Assembly (NCBI RefSeq): GCF_014202505.1
Contig: NZ_JACHGW010000003.1
Location: forward strand, 124,001-188,000
Source of the DNA: Armatimonas rosea
GTDB taxonomy: Bacteria > Armatimonadota > Armatimonadia > Armatimonadales > Armatimonadaceae
Length of the DNA stretch: 64,000 bases
Direction of reading: 5' to 3'
Shown here piece after piece: positions 1-7,921 of the stretch. Numbering within the stretch: the first letter of the stretch is position 1; each line of letters starts with the position of its first letter. Position numbers and translations under genes: made by a program. The notes beneath the pieces are model-generated. The model was given only the letters and a program-made list of their open reading frames with translations. It had not been told where the DNA came from and did no database searches.

Positions 1-70
1 TAACAACACCAGAGAGCCTCTGGTCGGCGCGTGCGGTGAGTAGCGCTTTCATGTGCCAGCAAGGGCTCAT
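1..70 (-). CDS. Anti-sigma factor, zinc-finger type (N-terminal part only)
   Basis: Only the first 23 codons lie in the window; the gene runs off its left edge. The ATG overlaps the TGA of the sigma-factor gene (ATGA), so the two are translationally coupled. The visible protein begins MSPCWHMKALLTARADQRLS and continues GVV. The segment ARADQRLSGVV resembles the start of the cytoplasmic zinc-finger (ZAS) anti-sigma domain, which usually continues into HxxxCxxC. That motif would lie outside the window, so the call rests on position and this short match. Its expected role is to hold the neighbouring ECF sigma factor inactive at the membrane. Confidence 0.55.
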   Translation of the reverse strand, partial: MSPCWHMKALLTARADQRLSGVV

Positions 71-657
71 GATAATTCCTCTTTCACTGGCATCCACCTC
101 TTTGCTATCGCACAAGGGAGGAGCGTTTGGTGTAGCATCTGCCGTGCTCGAAACAGGCGCGAGCGCACAGTGCCGAGGGGGATTCCTAAGGCAAGAGCTG
201 CTTCACTATACTCCAGCCCCTCAATGTCTACCAATAAAATCGCTGCCCGGAGCCCGTCGGGGAGGTCGGCGAGAGCACGCTCCAGTGGCTCATCGAGTAC
301 TCCAACAAGGAGCAAGTCTTCCGAGGAGCCGGAGAGGGCAAGGGGAAGGGTATCGATATCCACACCTGCATCCCAGCGATCCTGCCGTCTCTGACTTAGA
401 AAACGGTTTGTTAAGATACGCATGAGGTAGGCTCGCAGGTTGCCGCGATCGTCATAGCCGTCCCGAAGATATGCCTCAAAGGCACGGATGAGAGTGTCTT
501 GGACAAGATCTTGAGCAGGATCTTCATTACCACGAGTCAGGCGTCGGGCGAGTCGGAGCAAGTTTGAGGTTTGCTCATGGCAGCACTGAGCAAAGTCCTC
601 GGGGGGGAGGGCATGTTTTGTACGACGCTTCGTTAGGCGTGAAAAGAGTGCTCTCAC
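67..657 (-). CDS. ECF-family RNA polymerase sigma factor
   Basis: The 196-residue protein has the two-domain ECF layout. Region 2 (about residues 28-95) has the segment DLVQDTLIRAFEAY, and region 4 (about 125-180) has an HTH reading SEAALALGIPLGTVRSRLFR. There is no extra regulatory domain. The start is a GTG; no in-frame ATG fits the domain better. It lies downstream of a PEP-CTERM gene on the same strand and overlaps the anti-sigma gene by ATGA. Its upstream region contains a motif shared with the PEP-CTERM gene's upstream region, so autoregulation and control of that surface protein are plausible inferences. GC is clearly lower than in most of the window. Confidence 0.93.
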   Translation of the reverse strand: MRALFSRLTKRRTKHALPPEDFAQCCHEQTSNLLRLARRLTRGNEDPAQDLVQDTLIRAFEAYLRDGYDDRGNLRAYLMRILTNRFLSQRRQDRWDAGVDIDTLPLALSGSSEDLLLVGVLDEPLERALADLPDGLRAAILLVDIEGLEYSEAALALGIPLGTVRSRLFRARQMLHQTLLPCAIAKRWMPVKEELS

Positions 658-666
658 TACAGTAGT

Positions 667-692
667 AAACCCTTGAGGGGAGTGAAAAGTTC
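667..692 (-). promoter_or_regulatory. Candidate ECF promoter of the sigma gene
   Basis: Read on the minus strand, GAACTTTTC (692-684) is followed after 8 nt by CAAGGGTTT (675-667). Nearly the same pair occurs upstream of the PEP-CTERM gene (1652-1626). GAAC is typical of ECF -35 boxes. Assignment to this sigma factor is inference. Confidence 0.45.
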
Positions 693-703
693 ACTCCTCT
701 CAA
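673..703. other. 14-bp inverted repeat over the candidate -35 box
   Basis: Arms 673-686 and 690-703 pair with one G-T mismatch around a 3-nt centre. The repeat lies between the PEP-CTERM stop and the sigma start. It could be an operator covering the GAACTTTTC box or a weak terminator for the upstream gene, although no T-run follows on either strand. Confidence 0.6.
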
Positions 704-732
704 GAGATTTGTAATCGAGACAAAAATGTATC

Positions 733-1557
733 TTAGGATTTTTTTCTCAGGCGGGTAAGTCTACGGTGGATTCCCAATAATCCTAGTGCTGTGCTTGCCA
801 AAAGAAGAGTGCCAGGCTCAGGAGCACTGCTTGCTGTCGATGAGAAAGAGATCCGGTAGATATTTTGCGAGCTGCTTGGTAACAGCGTGCTGTCGAAGGT
901 ATATCCGGCGGCAGTTTGCAAGCCATTGTAGATGTCCAGCTCACTCCTGTCGAAGCCGATCAGACCATTCTCGGCAACTCTGAGATCGTTGTTCCCTCCG
1001 ACTAGAAATGCGGCATTTGCTGCAATCGCCACTTCGGAGTTGGCATCCCAAATCTGTCCGGCCGTTTGGGTGATACTGGTAATTGCCAGGCTCCCATCCG
1101 GGTTAAAAAGCTGAAATGCGTTAGGGCTGTCGTTTCCTAAAAATAAATCGTTGCTAGGAATCACCATGTTGGCAAACGTAAAAAAACGGGTATTGGCAGA
1201 CATCGTGTCAAAAGTGAAGACTGCAGAGGCTGTTGCTCCTGGTAGTAGTGCTCCTCCAACAGAGCCACGGACTGAGTTTGGTTCTGCGGCTGCGAAAGCA
1301 GGAAACCAGGCTGAACCACTACCGCCTTCGGCGACGGAAATAATTGCTGCACTTGCTGCTTGTCCATTGTTGAACGAATCGAAAGTTCCATTGCCAAAAC
1401 CAATGCGTAGAGGTGCAAAACTAATGCTATTCGTGGGAGCAAGATTTTCAATGGTTATTGTGATATCCATTATTCCAGCCTGGGCTGTAGATGGGGTCGT
1501 GAATATCACAAACAGGGCAGAAAATGCGGAGATAGTTAGTGTTTTTGTTGGGTTCAT
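733..1557 (-). CDS. Spondin-domain-like PEP-CTERM surface protein
   Basis: The 274-residue exported protein has a signal peptide (about 1-27, ending AQA), a body similar to the spondin_N fold, and a PEP-CTERM sorting tail. The spondin-like signs are DITITIENLAPTNSISFAPL near the start and the segment SGSAWFPAFAAAEPN. The tail is PEPGT, a hydrophobic stretch, then RRLTRLRKK. Such tails are processed by an exosortase in the inner membrane, but none is in this window. The gene is upstream of the ECF sigma gene and shares its promoter motif. Its GC is near 48%, low for the window, which suggests recent acquisition or relaxed codon choice. The substrate or ligand cannot be told from sequence. Confidence 0.8.
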   Translation of the reverse strand: MNPTKTLTISAFSALFVIFTTPSTAQAGIMDITITIENLAPTNSISFAPLRIGFGNGTFDSFNNGQAASAAIISVAEGGSGSAWFPAFAAAEPNSVRGSVGGALLPGATASAVFTFDTMSANTRFFTFANMVIPSNDLFLGNDSPNAFQLFNPDGSLAITSITQTAGQIWDANSEVAIAANAAFLVGGNNDLRVAENGLIGFDRSELDIYNGLQTAAGYTFDSTLLPSSSQNIYRISFSSTASSAPEPGTLLLASTALGLLGIHRRLTRLRKKS

Positions 1558-1595
1558 CTTGTTTTCCTTGACTTCAGACGTGTTAGTAGGGATGG

Positions 1596-1617
1596 AGTCG
1601 CAATCCTGATTGCGACT
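1596..1617. other. Perfect 9-bp inverted repeat in the PEP-CTERM leader
   Basis: AGTCGCAAT (1596-1604) and ATTGCGACT (1609-1617) flank CCTG. The repeat sits between the candidate ECF promoter and the start codon of the PEP-CTERM gene, so it would form a hairpin in the 5' UTR or serve as an operator. Confidence 0.6.
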
Positions 1618-1625
1618 TGTAAGGA

Positions 1626-1652
1626 AAACTCTTGGGGGGCGAGGAAAAGTTC
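1626..1652 (-). promoter_or_regulatory. Candidate ECF promoter of the PEP-CTERM gene
   Basis: On the minus strand GAACTTTTC (1652-1644), 9 nt, then CAAGAGTTT (1634-1626). It matches the element upstream of the adjacent sigma gene except for one base and 1 nt of spacing. The 5' UTR would be about 60 nt. Confidence 0.45.
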
Positions 1653-1726
1653 AGTCTAGGCAAAAAAAGATTTTTGAGTCGTAACCTTGATGCGCTTTAG
1701 AGTATCCTTTTCAGGAGGACTAGCGA

Positions 1727-2749
1727 ATGAGCCAAATTACCATCCGATCCATTGATATTCGAAACATCTCCGATGACGACGCGAGGGCATCGCACGAGCT
1801 ACGTGTGGCCATGGCGGCGGAGCGCACGCCCGACGATCCCGCGCCCAAGTGGGAGGAGACCGAGGCGCAGCTGAGGACCATTCCGCCCTTTGTGGATGTC
1901 TGGGTGTGGTCGGTGGAGCAAGACGGCAAGGCCCTGGGAACCGCCGATCTGGGCGTCATGCGCACCGATGAGAACCAGCACCTGGCGCAGTTCTCCATCA
2001 AGCTCCTTCCTGAAGTGCGCCAGCAGGGAATCGGCAGGCAGCTCCTGCGAGAGATTGTCGCCGTGGCGGAGGCGGAGAACCGGACGCTTCTGATGACCGA
2101 CACGGCGAGCACCGTTCCTGCGGGCGCGGCGTTTCTGGAGCGTGTCGGGGCGACCGTGGGGCTAGAGTCGCACGTGAACCAGCTCAAGCTCGCCGAGATT
2201 CCTGAGGGGCTTCTTGAGACTTGGACAAGCGAGCTGGCCGATGGATTTACGCCCTGCCTGTGGGAGGGGCCGTACCCGGAGGAGAATATCCAAGAAGTGA
2301 TCGAGCTCTTTGATATCTTCAACACCGTCCCGCGTGGCACGCTCCAAGTGGATGACTTCAAGCTCACCGAGGAGCAGCTACGCCACCAAGAAGAGTCGCG
2401 CGCCAAGCGGGGAGTGGAGCGCTGGAGCCTGCACCTGCGCGACAACGAGACGGGTAAGATCGCGGGGCTGACCGAGCTGTTCTGGAACCCGCACAAGCCG
2501 ACATTCGCGCACCAGGGGATCACGGCGGTCTGGCCGCAGTACCGGGGCAAGCGCCTGGGCCGCTGGCTCAAAGCGGAGCTGCTGCGAAAGCTAATCGCCG
2601 AGCGCCCCCAGGTGACCATTGTCCGCACGGAGAACGCCGATAGCAACGATGCCATGCTCAAGATCAACACCGAGCTTGGCTTCAAGCCCTACCTCGCGGA
2701 GCTTGTCTGGCAGGTGCCCACGGAGACCGTGAAGGCCTATCTCGGCTAG
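1727..2749 (+). CDS. Tandem-GNAT N-acetyltransferase
   Basis: The 340-residue protein has two GCN5-related acetyltransferase domains. The acetyl-CoA loop of the first reads QQGIGRQLL (99-107) and that of the second reads RGKRLGRWL (273-281). Two-domain GNATs of this length include antibiotic and mycothiol-type acetyltransferases, but the acceptor cannot be predicted here. A strong AGGAGG lies 9 nt before the ATG. Upstream, TTGAGT (1674-1679) and TAGAGT (1698-1703) are spaced 18 nt apart and make a plausible vegetative promoter. The sugar kinase gene follows after 14 nt and is probably co-transcribed. Confidence 0.88.
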   Translation: MSQITIRSIDIRNISDDDARASHELRVAMAAERTPDDPAPKWEETEAQLRTIPPFVDVWVWSVEQDGKALGTADLGVMRTDENQHLAQFSIKLLPEVRQQGIGRQLLREIVAVAEAENRTLLMTDTASTVPAGAAFLERVGATVGLESHVNQLKLAEIPEGLLETWTSELADGFTPCLWEGPYPEENIQEVIELFDIFNTVPRGTLQVDDFKLTEEQLRHQEESRAKRGVERWSLHLRDNETGKIAGLTELFWNPHKPTFAHQGITAVWPQYRGKRLGRWLKAELLRKLIAERPQVTIVRTENADSNDAMLKINTELGFKPYLAELVWQVPTETVKAYLG

Positions 2750-2763
2750 AGGAGGGGAGGCGT

Positions 2764-3627
2764 ATGTCCCAGGAGTCAAAACTTGCGGTGGTCGGGATCG
2801 GGGAGATTCTCTGGGACCTGCTGCCTGCGGGGCGCCAGCTCGGTGGCGCCCCGACCAACTTTGCCTACCACACCAATGCCCAGGGCTTCCCTGCGGCTGC
2901 CGTGAGCGCCGTGGGGGCGGATGCGCTCGGGCAGGACATCCAGGCGCAGGTGGCCGCAGGGGGGATGTCCACGGCGTTTCTTACCGTCCTACCTGACTAT
3001 CCCACCGGCACGGTGACAGTCGCTCTGGATGAAAAAGGCGTCCCGAGCTATGAGATTCACACCGGAGTCGCCTGGGATTACTTGCCCTGGACCGACTCCC
3101 TCGCCGCGCTCGCCCCGACCCTGCGGGCGGTCTGCTTTGGGACCCTGGGCCAGCGCTCGCCTGCCTCGCGGACTACCATCCAGCGCTTTGTGGCCGCGAC
3201 CGGCCCGGAGTGCCTGCGTGTCTGTGACATCAACCTGCGCCAGCAGTTCTATACCGATGAGCTTCTGCGCGAGTCGCTGGAGCTGGCGACGGTCCTGAAA
3301 CTCAACCACGAGGAACTGCCGATTATCGCGGCGAGCTTGGGGCTGACCGGCTCCCCGACCGAGCTCCTCACCCAGCTCTGTGCGCGCTTCGCCCTGCGCC
3401 TCGTGGCACTGACACGGGGTAGCCAGGGAAGCCTACTGGTAACCCCCGATGCGATCTCGGAGTTCACCGGGCGCTCGGTTAAGGTGGTCGATACGATCGG
3501 GGCAGGGGATGCGTTTACCGCGGCGCTGGTCGCGGGCCTGCTCCGGGGCGAGGCGCTCGACACGATCAATGAGGCCGCCAACGAGACCGCCGCCCAGGTC
3601 TGCCAGCACGCCGGGGCGATCCCGTAG
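2764..3627 (+). CDS. PfkB-family carbohydrate kinase (fructokinase-like)
   Basis: The 287-residue protein is a ribokinase-type sugar kinase. The N-terminal PfkB signature is seen as GEILWDLLPAGRQLGGAPTN, and the C-terminal signature is DTIGAGDAF (243-251), with the catalytic base Asp249. The GGAPTN start and short length resemble fructokinases more than ribokinases, but the sugar is not certain. It would phosphorylate a sugar with ATP in the cytoplasm. It follows the acetyltransferase gene closely and has the purine-rich GGAGGGGAGG before its ATG. No sugar transporter is adjacent. Confidence 0.88.
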   Translation: MSQESKLAVVGIGEILWDLLPAGRQLGGAPTNFAYHTNAQGFPAAAVSAVGADALGQDIQAQVAAGGMSTAFLTVLPDYPTGTVTVALDEKGVPSYEIHTGVAWDYLPWTDSLAALAPTLRAVCFGTLGQRSPASRTTIQRFVAATGPECLRVCDINLRQQFYTDELLRESLELATVLKLNHEELPIIAASLGLTGSPTELLTQLCARFALRLVALTRGSQGSLLVTPDAISEFTGRSVKVVDTIGAGDAFTAALVAGLLRGEALDTINEAANETAAQVCQHAGAIP

Positions 3628-3639
3628 AGGCTTGTGTGA

Positions 3640-3795
3640 TTGCCCTCGACGGTAAACCTCGGGGCTATGGGGCACTTTGTGCCGCCTCCTCGTTCCTCGT
3701 CGGTACTTTTTATAGGGCTGTAGAGCTGGTCGCCGCAGGCGCGGCCGAAGGCCCCAAAGCCGCACGATTTCCGTGCTGGGCTCACACGATTTCCG
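3640..3795. repeat. Dispersed palindromic element, copy 1
   Basis: This intergenic stretch shares long matches with 57442-57600, for example CCCTCGACGGTAAACCTCGG followed by GGCT(A/T)TGGGGC and GCCTCCTCGT. Its two ends are imperfect inverted repeats: the left end CGGTAAACC...GGCTATGGGGC matches the reverse complement of the right end GGCCCCAAAGCC...GATTTCCG. ACGATTTCCG occurs twice at the right end. No protein is encoded. The form is that of a MITE or REP-like element. Confidence 0.75.
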
Positions 3796-3884
3796 ACAGA
3801 AAGAAAAAACTTGGGGCGCTCTGTATTTTTCACTAAGATGGTGTATTCTTTCTCAGTGAATCCGAACCCTCGGAATGGAGAACG

Positions 3885-5144
3885 ATGTACATGAAACTCA
3901 TGAAGATTACCGCGCTGAGCCTTGTGATGGGCGCTGTGGCGCTTGCGGGATGCGGTGGTGGGAGCGCCGGAAGCTCCGTCGTAACCGGCAGCCGCGCGAC
4001 AATTCTACTGACCGATAGCCCCCGCGAGGACTACGGCCATGTCTGGGCGACGATCTATCATGTGGAGCTGACTCCCCAGGGCGGCGGGGCTCCGGTCGTG
4101 GTCTTCGATAACAGCGCGGGCGTACTGATCGACCTGCGCACCCTCCGAGATGCGAGCGGCGCACGCTACTCCTTCCTGAGTAGCGCCAGTGTCCCCGCCG
4201 GAACCTACACCGGAGTGAGCGTCACCGTGGGCTCGACCATGCAGCTGATCAAGACCGGCCAGACCACGGGGACATCGCTGACCGTCGATGCGAGTGTCGC
4301 CCGTGATGCCAATGGCAACGCGGTGATCCCGGTGACCTTCCGCTCCCCCAAGACCATTAGCAGCACCGCAACCAATGTCTGTATCGACTTCGACCTGGCA
4401 CGCTTTGTGATCTCAGGGAGCAAGATCCTGCCCTCCGTGGTCGAGGGCGACGGTGCAGGGCTCAGCGACCCGGCCCGTCATGAGAAAGACGACTACCACG
4501 GGACCATCAGTGGCCTTGCGGGAACTGCACCTAACTACACCTTCACGCTGACCATGGGGAGCGGCCAGACAGTCGCGGTGACCACGACTGCCGCCACGGC
4601 TCTCTATGGTGCGGCCCTGACCGAAGGAGCCCGTGTCGAGGTCGAGGGAACCCTGGATACCACCGCCCAGACCCTGGTTGCCACCAAGCTTGAGGTGCGT
4701 GGCACGGGGAGCAGCTCCGATGACCGCAAGACGCCCCGTGCGGCAGGGACAGCATCGGCACTGAATGCGAGTGCGGGGACCTTTACCCTGACCATCAAGC
4801 GCGCCGGGGGCTTCACGGTCTCGGGGACCACGGTCAATGTGGTGACCAATGCCTCGACGGTCTTCCGTGGGGACAAGGGCGCAACCCTGGCCGCCGCGGA
4901 CTTCTACACCGCGCTGGCAACCACCCCCAATGTTGGAGTCGAGGGCACCTACGATGCAACGACCAACACACTGACCGCCACAAAAGCACGTGCCTTCGAT
5001 CCTACCAAGGACGGCCCGGGTAAGGTCGGGGAGGCCCATAGCTTCCGTGACGCCGCCGAGCGTGGCGGTGGCGGCGATGCCATCAACGACCACGGCTGGG
5101 GAAATGACTCCCTGCGTGGTGGTCGCGGCGGTAGCGACGACTAG
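3885..5144 (+). CDS. DUF4382/DUF5666-type secreted lipoprotein
   Basis: The 419-residue protein starts with a lipoprotein signal peptide whose lipobox is LAGC (Cys at about 23), so it should be anchored to a membrane. Residues 36-150 fit DUF4382, with LLTDSPREDYGHVWATIYHV and VPAGTYTGVSVTVG. Two later beta-rich repeats (about 200-275 and 285-365) resemble DUF5666. The tail is rich in Gly, Asp and Arg. The biochemical role of these families is not known. GGAG 6 nt before ATG supports this start over the internal Met3 or Met6. A strong terminator follows the stop. Confidence 0.8.
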   Translation: MYMKLMKITALSLVMGAVALAGCGGGSAGSSVVTGSRATILLTDSPREDYGHVWATIYHVELTPQGGGAPVVVFDNSAGVLIDLRTLRDASGARYSFLSSASVPAGTYTGVSVTVGSTMQLIKTGQTTGTSLTVDASVARDANGNAVIPVTFRSPKTISSTATNVCIDFDLARFVISGSKILPSVVEGDGAGLSDPARHEKDDYHGTISGLAGTAPNYTFTLTMGSGQTVAVTTTAATALYGAALTEGARVEVEGTLDTTAQTLVATKLEVRGTGSSSDDRKTPRAAGTASALNASAGTFTLTIKRAGGFTVSGTTVNVVTNASTVFRGDKGATLAAADFYTALATTPNVGVEGTYDATTNTLTATKARAFDPTKDGPGKVGEAHSFRDAAERGGGGDAINDHGWGNDSLRGGRGGSDD

Positions 5145-5183
5145 CCTTCGCGTTTTACAGTTGCCTCTAACACTTCCTCCGTC

Positions 5184-5216
5184 GGGCCTGACAGTCTCTG
5201 TCAGGCCCTTTTTTTT
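5184..5216 (+). terminator. Rho-independent terminator
   Basis: GGGCCTGACAG (5184-5194) and CTGTCAGGCCC (5198-5208) form an 11-bp perfect stem with a TCT loop, followed by eight T. It ends the DUF4382 lipoprotein transcript and touches the stop of the converging PEP-CTERM gene. Confidence 0.95.
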
Positions 5217-5973
5217 ACCGTCTGCGGCGCAAGCCATAAGGGAGCAAGAGACCCCCTAGCCCAAGAAGTGCCAGTGTCCCAGGCTCGGGCGATGAGGCGG
5301 TGGGGACGATGGTCTCAAACTGCACCACGAGTGCGTAGGAGTTTGTGCTTGTCGTGGTGGTGGTGCTCCCAACCACACCCGCTGTCTGGCGGTACTCCGC
5401 CCGGGAGGGAATGGCACTTCCTGACCCTTGAGCTGCATCCCAGAGGAGGGTGTCTCCGCCGCCTGCGCTGTGGCTGACAGTCAGCAAGAGATCTCCCCCC
5501 AGGTAGGTATAAGGAGTCGTGAAGTCGATCAGAGGACCAAAGGAGCTAGGGCTGGTGTCGCTTGGAAAGCTTCCTGCCGCCCAGAAGAGCGAGCCCGACC
5601 GTGCCTGGATCGTGTCTGCCCCTAAGTTATCCGCGATGGTTGCACTAAGGCTCCCCGGGGTGCGGGTTGAGGTGCCGATACGGACATCAAAGGTCGCAAA
5701 GTTGTAGCTCGCCGACGAAAGGGCGTGCCAGCCACCATCGGCGCGGAAGCGCATCCCCGTGAGCTGGGTGCCAGGAACGAGGCTCGTCAAGAGGCTACTC
5801 GCATAGACCTGCTGGTAGGTAACAGAGAATGTCGGGGTGATCAGATAGCTGCTGTTGCCCTCTGCATTGGTGAACGCGCTGGGAACGACAGCCGTGCCCG
5901 CATAGGCTGTGGGGGCTAGGAGAGTTAGTGTTGCGAGTGCGGTGGTCAGGTGTGTGATAGAGAGGGAGCGCAC
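5215..5973 (-). CDS. PEP-CTERM sorting-domain surface protein
   Basis: The 252-residue protein has a signal peptide (about 1-25, TAYAG), a beta-rich body and a PEP-CTERM tail: PEPGT, then a hydrophobic segment and RRRR at the C-terminus. The middle resembles the PEP-CTERM proteins of unknown role that have a choice-of-anchor-type body. It starts at GTG 5973. A TATAAT box (6041-6036) lies about 60 nt upstream, so the transcript has a leader. The gene converges on the terminator of the lipoprotein gene. The ligand or structural role is unknown. Confidence 0.78.
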   Translation of the reverse strand: MRSLSITHLTTALATLTLLAPTAYAGTAVVPSAFTNAEGNSSYLITPTFSVTYQQVYASSLLTSLVPGTQLTGMRFRADGGWHALSSASYNFATFDVRIGTSTRTPGSLSATIADNLGADTIQARSGSLFWAAGSFPSDTSPSSFGPLIDFTTPYTYLGGDLLLTVSHSAGGGDTLLWDAAQGSGSAIPSRAEYRQTAGVVGSTTTTTSTNSYALVVQFETIVPTASSPEPGTLALLGLGGLLLPYGLRRRR

Positions 5974-6077
5974 GAGATCGTTACCTTTCAGGGCCTCTTG
6001 AGATCTGAAACGTCTTGGTCGGATAAGGCTAGGTAATTATAGCAGTTCTTTGTACAATGGGTGTCCGTGCCAGCACC

Positions 6078-7622
6078 TCATTTTAGAGGGTGGGTTTCGA
6101 GGCGTCGCACAATCGCCGTGAGAGGAAGTGTCATGGCGAGGTAGATCACGGCGACCGCCAGATAGATCGTGGTCGGGGCACCTGCGGTCGTGGCGAGCTC
6201 TTTTCCGACACGCATGAGCTCCGTGAGCGCCACGACCGAGACCAGCGACGAGTCCTTCAGCAGCGCGACTGCCTCGTTGGTGAGGGGAGGCAGAACCCGC
6301 TGGAAGGTCTGGGGCAGGATGACGAAGCGCATGGCCTGGCCGCTGGTCATGCCGAGCGCCCGCGCGGCCTCGCGCTGGCCGGTATCGATGCTCTCTATTC
6401 CCGCCCGGAAGATCTCACTGGCATAGGCCGCTGCATTGAGCGAGAGCGCCATCACGCCCGCCACAAACGGATTGAGCGAGATTCCCACGGCGGGGAAGAC
6501 AAAGTAGATGACGTAGATCTGCATCAGCAAGGGAGTTCCGCGCACGGCCTCGACATAGGCAATCGCCAGGGTCCGTAGCGGTGCGACTCGCCCCAGCCGC
6601 ACCAGCGCGATCCCGAGGCCCAGCGGCACCCCCAGCACCAGCGTGATCAGGGTCAGCTCCAGGGTCAGTAGCGCACCCTTGAGCAGGAGCGGGAGAGACT
6701 GGAGCAGGAGCTTTGGGCGGATGGTCAGCGCCCCGCCTTGGGCAGGAGCACCTGCCTCCACCGCGACCGCTTTGGTTGCTGTGGTCAGGAGCTCTGCGGG
6801 AATCGGCGTCCCATCGCCCTTGACCGCCTCCAGCTTGGCGATACCTGCCAAGGTAAACGGCTTGTGCATCCACTTCTCATAGATGCGAGCGTAGCGGCCA
6901 TCAACCACGATACGCTCCAGCGCCAGGTTCAGTGCCGCTAAGAGCGTGAGCGCGTCTTTCTTGGCGACAATTCCCAGGTTCTCCTCGACAAACGGCCCGC
7001 CGGGAGCCAGCTCCAGCTCGGGGTAGCCCTTTCGGATGATCTCTGCCAGCGCGGGCTCATCGCCCACCGCCACGTCGGACTTGCCGTTTTTGACGTCCAT
7101 CAGGCCGTCTTGCAGGGTATCGAAGCGGTGCAGGCGCTCCTTGGGGACTCCTGCTTTCTCCATCGCAAACTGCCCCGTGGTCTCTTGCTGCACCGCCGCC
7201 GTGCGCCCTTCGGGAAGGATATCGCTGGGTTTGGCAAAGCTCGTGCCTTTCTTACGCGCGATCACCTGCCCCGAGAGGAAGTAGGGGCGCGTGAAGCCAT
7301 TGCCTTTCTTGCGCTCCGCCGTGATGGTCACCCCCGAGATCACCAGGTCGCACTTCTGGGTCTCGACCGCCGCAAAGACCCCCGACCACTCCATCGAGAC
7401 CAGCTCTACCTGCACACCCAGCTCGCGCCCCAGCTCTGCGGCAAGCTCGGCATCGAATCCCACCACTTTCCCGTTCTCCATGTACTCAAAGGGCGGGTAG
7501 GTCGCATCGGTGGCGAGCTTCAGCACACCGCGCGCCTTCACCCGCGCCAGCGAGTCATCGTTTCGGGCAAGAGTCGGAAGGGCAAGGCAGAGAGTCAAGA
7601 GAGCGAGGAGAGAGCGAAGCAT
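6078..7622 (-). CDS. Fused amino-acid ABC transporter, binding protein plus permease
   Basis: One 514-residue chain joins an SBP_bac_3 periplasmic binding domain (about 25-260, e.g. LKLATDATYPPFEYM) to a HisM/GlnP-type permease (about 300-510) with the EAA loop EAARALG (418-424). It should import a polar amino acid or related compound across the inner membrane. This fused form is known in GlnP-type transporters. The ATPase needed to power it is not next to it. I chose ATG 7622 because it opens directly into the signal peptide MLRSLLALLTLCLALPTLA; a longer frame upstream lacks support. TAAAAT lies 5 nt before that ATG, which suggests a leaderless transcript. Confidence 0.9.
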   Translation of the reverse strand: MLRSLLALLTLCLALPTLARNDDSLARVKARGVLKLATDATYPPFEYMENGKVVGFDAELAAELGRELGVQVELVSMEWSGVFAAVETQKCDLVISGVTITAERKKGNGFTRPYFLSGQVIARKKGTSFAKPSDILPEGRTAAVQQETTGQFAMEKAGVPKERLHRFDTLQDGLMDVKNGKSDVAVGDEPALAEIIRKGYPELELAPGGPFVEENLGIVAKKDALTLLAALNLALERIVVDGRYARIYEKWMHKPFTLAGIAKLEAVKGDGTPIPAELLTTATKAVAVEAGAPAQGGALTIRPKLLLQSLPLLLKGALLTLELTLITLVLGVPLGLGIALVRLGRVAPLRTLAIAYVEAVRGTPLLMQIYVIYFVFPAVGISLNPFVAGVMALSLNAAAYASEIFRAGIESIDTGQREAARALGMTSGQAMRFVILPQTFQRVLPPLTNEAVALLKDSSLVSVVALTELMRVGKELATTAGAPTTIYLAVAVIYLAMTLPLTAIVRRLETHPLK

Positions 7623-7627
7623 GGTGC

Positions 7628-7633
7628 ATTTTA
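7628..7633 (-). promoter_or_regulatory. -10 box 5 nt before the ABC gene start (leaderless type)
   Basis: TAAAAT on the minus strand is followed by GCACC and the ATG at 7622. It supports the chosen start and a transcript with little or no leader. Confidence 0.5.
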
Positions 7634-7666
7634 CCTGAACGCTCCCGAAGCGACCTCCGCCGGCGA

Positions 7667-7685
7667 TATAATGCCAACCAGGAGG
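7667..7685 (+). promoter_or_regulatory. -10 box and Shine-Dalgarno of the toxin-antitoxin operon
   Basis: TATAAT (7667-7672) is followed after 7 nt by AGGAGG (7680-7685), then ATG at 7694. The transcript would start almost at the ribosome-binding site. No clear -35 box is seen. Confidence 0.6.
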
Positions 7686-7693
7686 AAGCACCA

Positions 7694-7921
7694 ATGCCAC
7701 AGACGATCCCTGCCCCCGCAAGTTTTGAAGAGCGACTGGAAAAGTACTTGAATCGGCCTCAGGAAGAAATTGAGGCCATGCACCATGAACGCCGGAGTAA
7801 AATTATTCCTGGCCGTCCACTTCCCGAAGGCAAAACTCTCACCGATGTTTTTGTCGGCTGTATGGCAGACATTGACGATGATGACACTGAGATTTTAGCA
7901 GCTCTTGAAGAACTCTCATGA
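7694..7921 (+). CDS. Probable antitoxin of a VapBC-like pair
   Basis: The 75-residue acidic protein lies directly upstream of a PIN-domain gene and overlaps it by ATGA. The first half is helical and charged (FEERLEKYLNRPQEEIEAMHHERRSK), and the C-terminal part is acidic (DIDDDDTEILAALEEL), as expected for an antitoxin tail that fills the toxin active site. I see no clear AbrB or RHH DNA-binding motif, so its family is not assigned. The call is by context. GC is lower than in flanking genes, as is common for mobile toxin pairs. Confidence 0.65.
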   Translation: MPQTIPAPASFEERLEKYLNRPQEEIEAMHHERRSKIIPGRPLPEGKTLTDVFVGCMADIDDDDTEILAALEELS

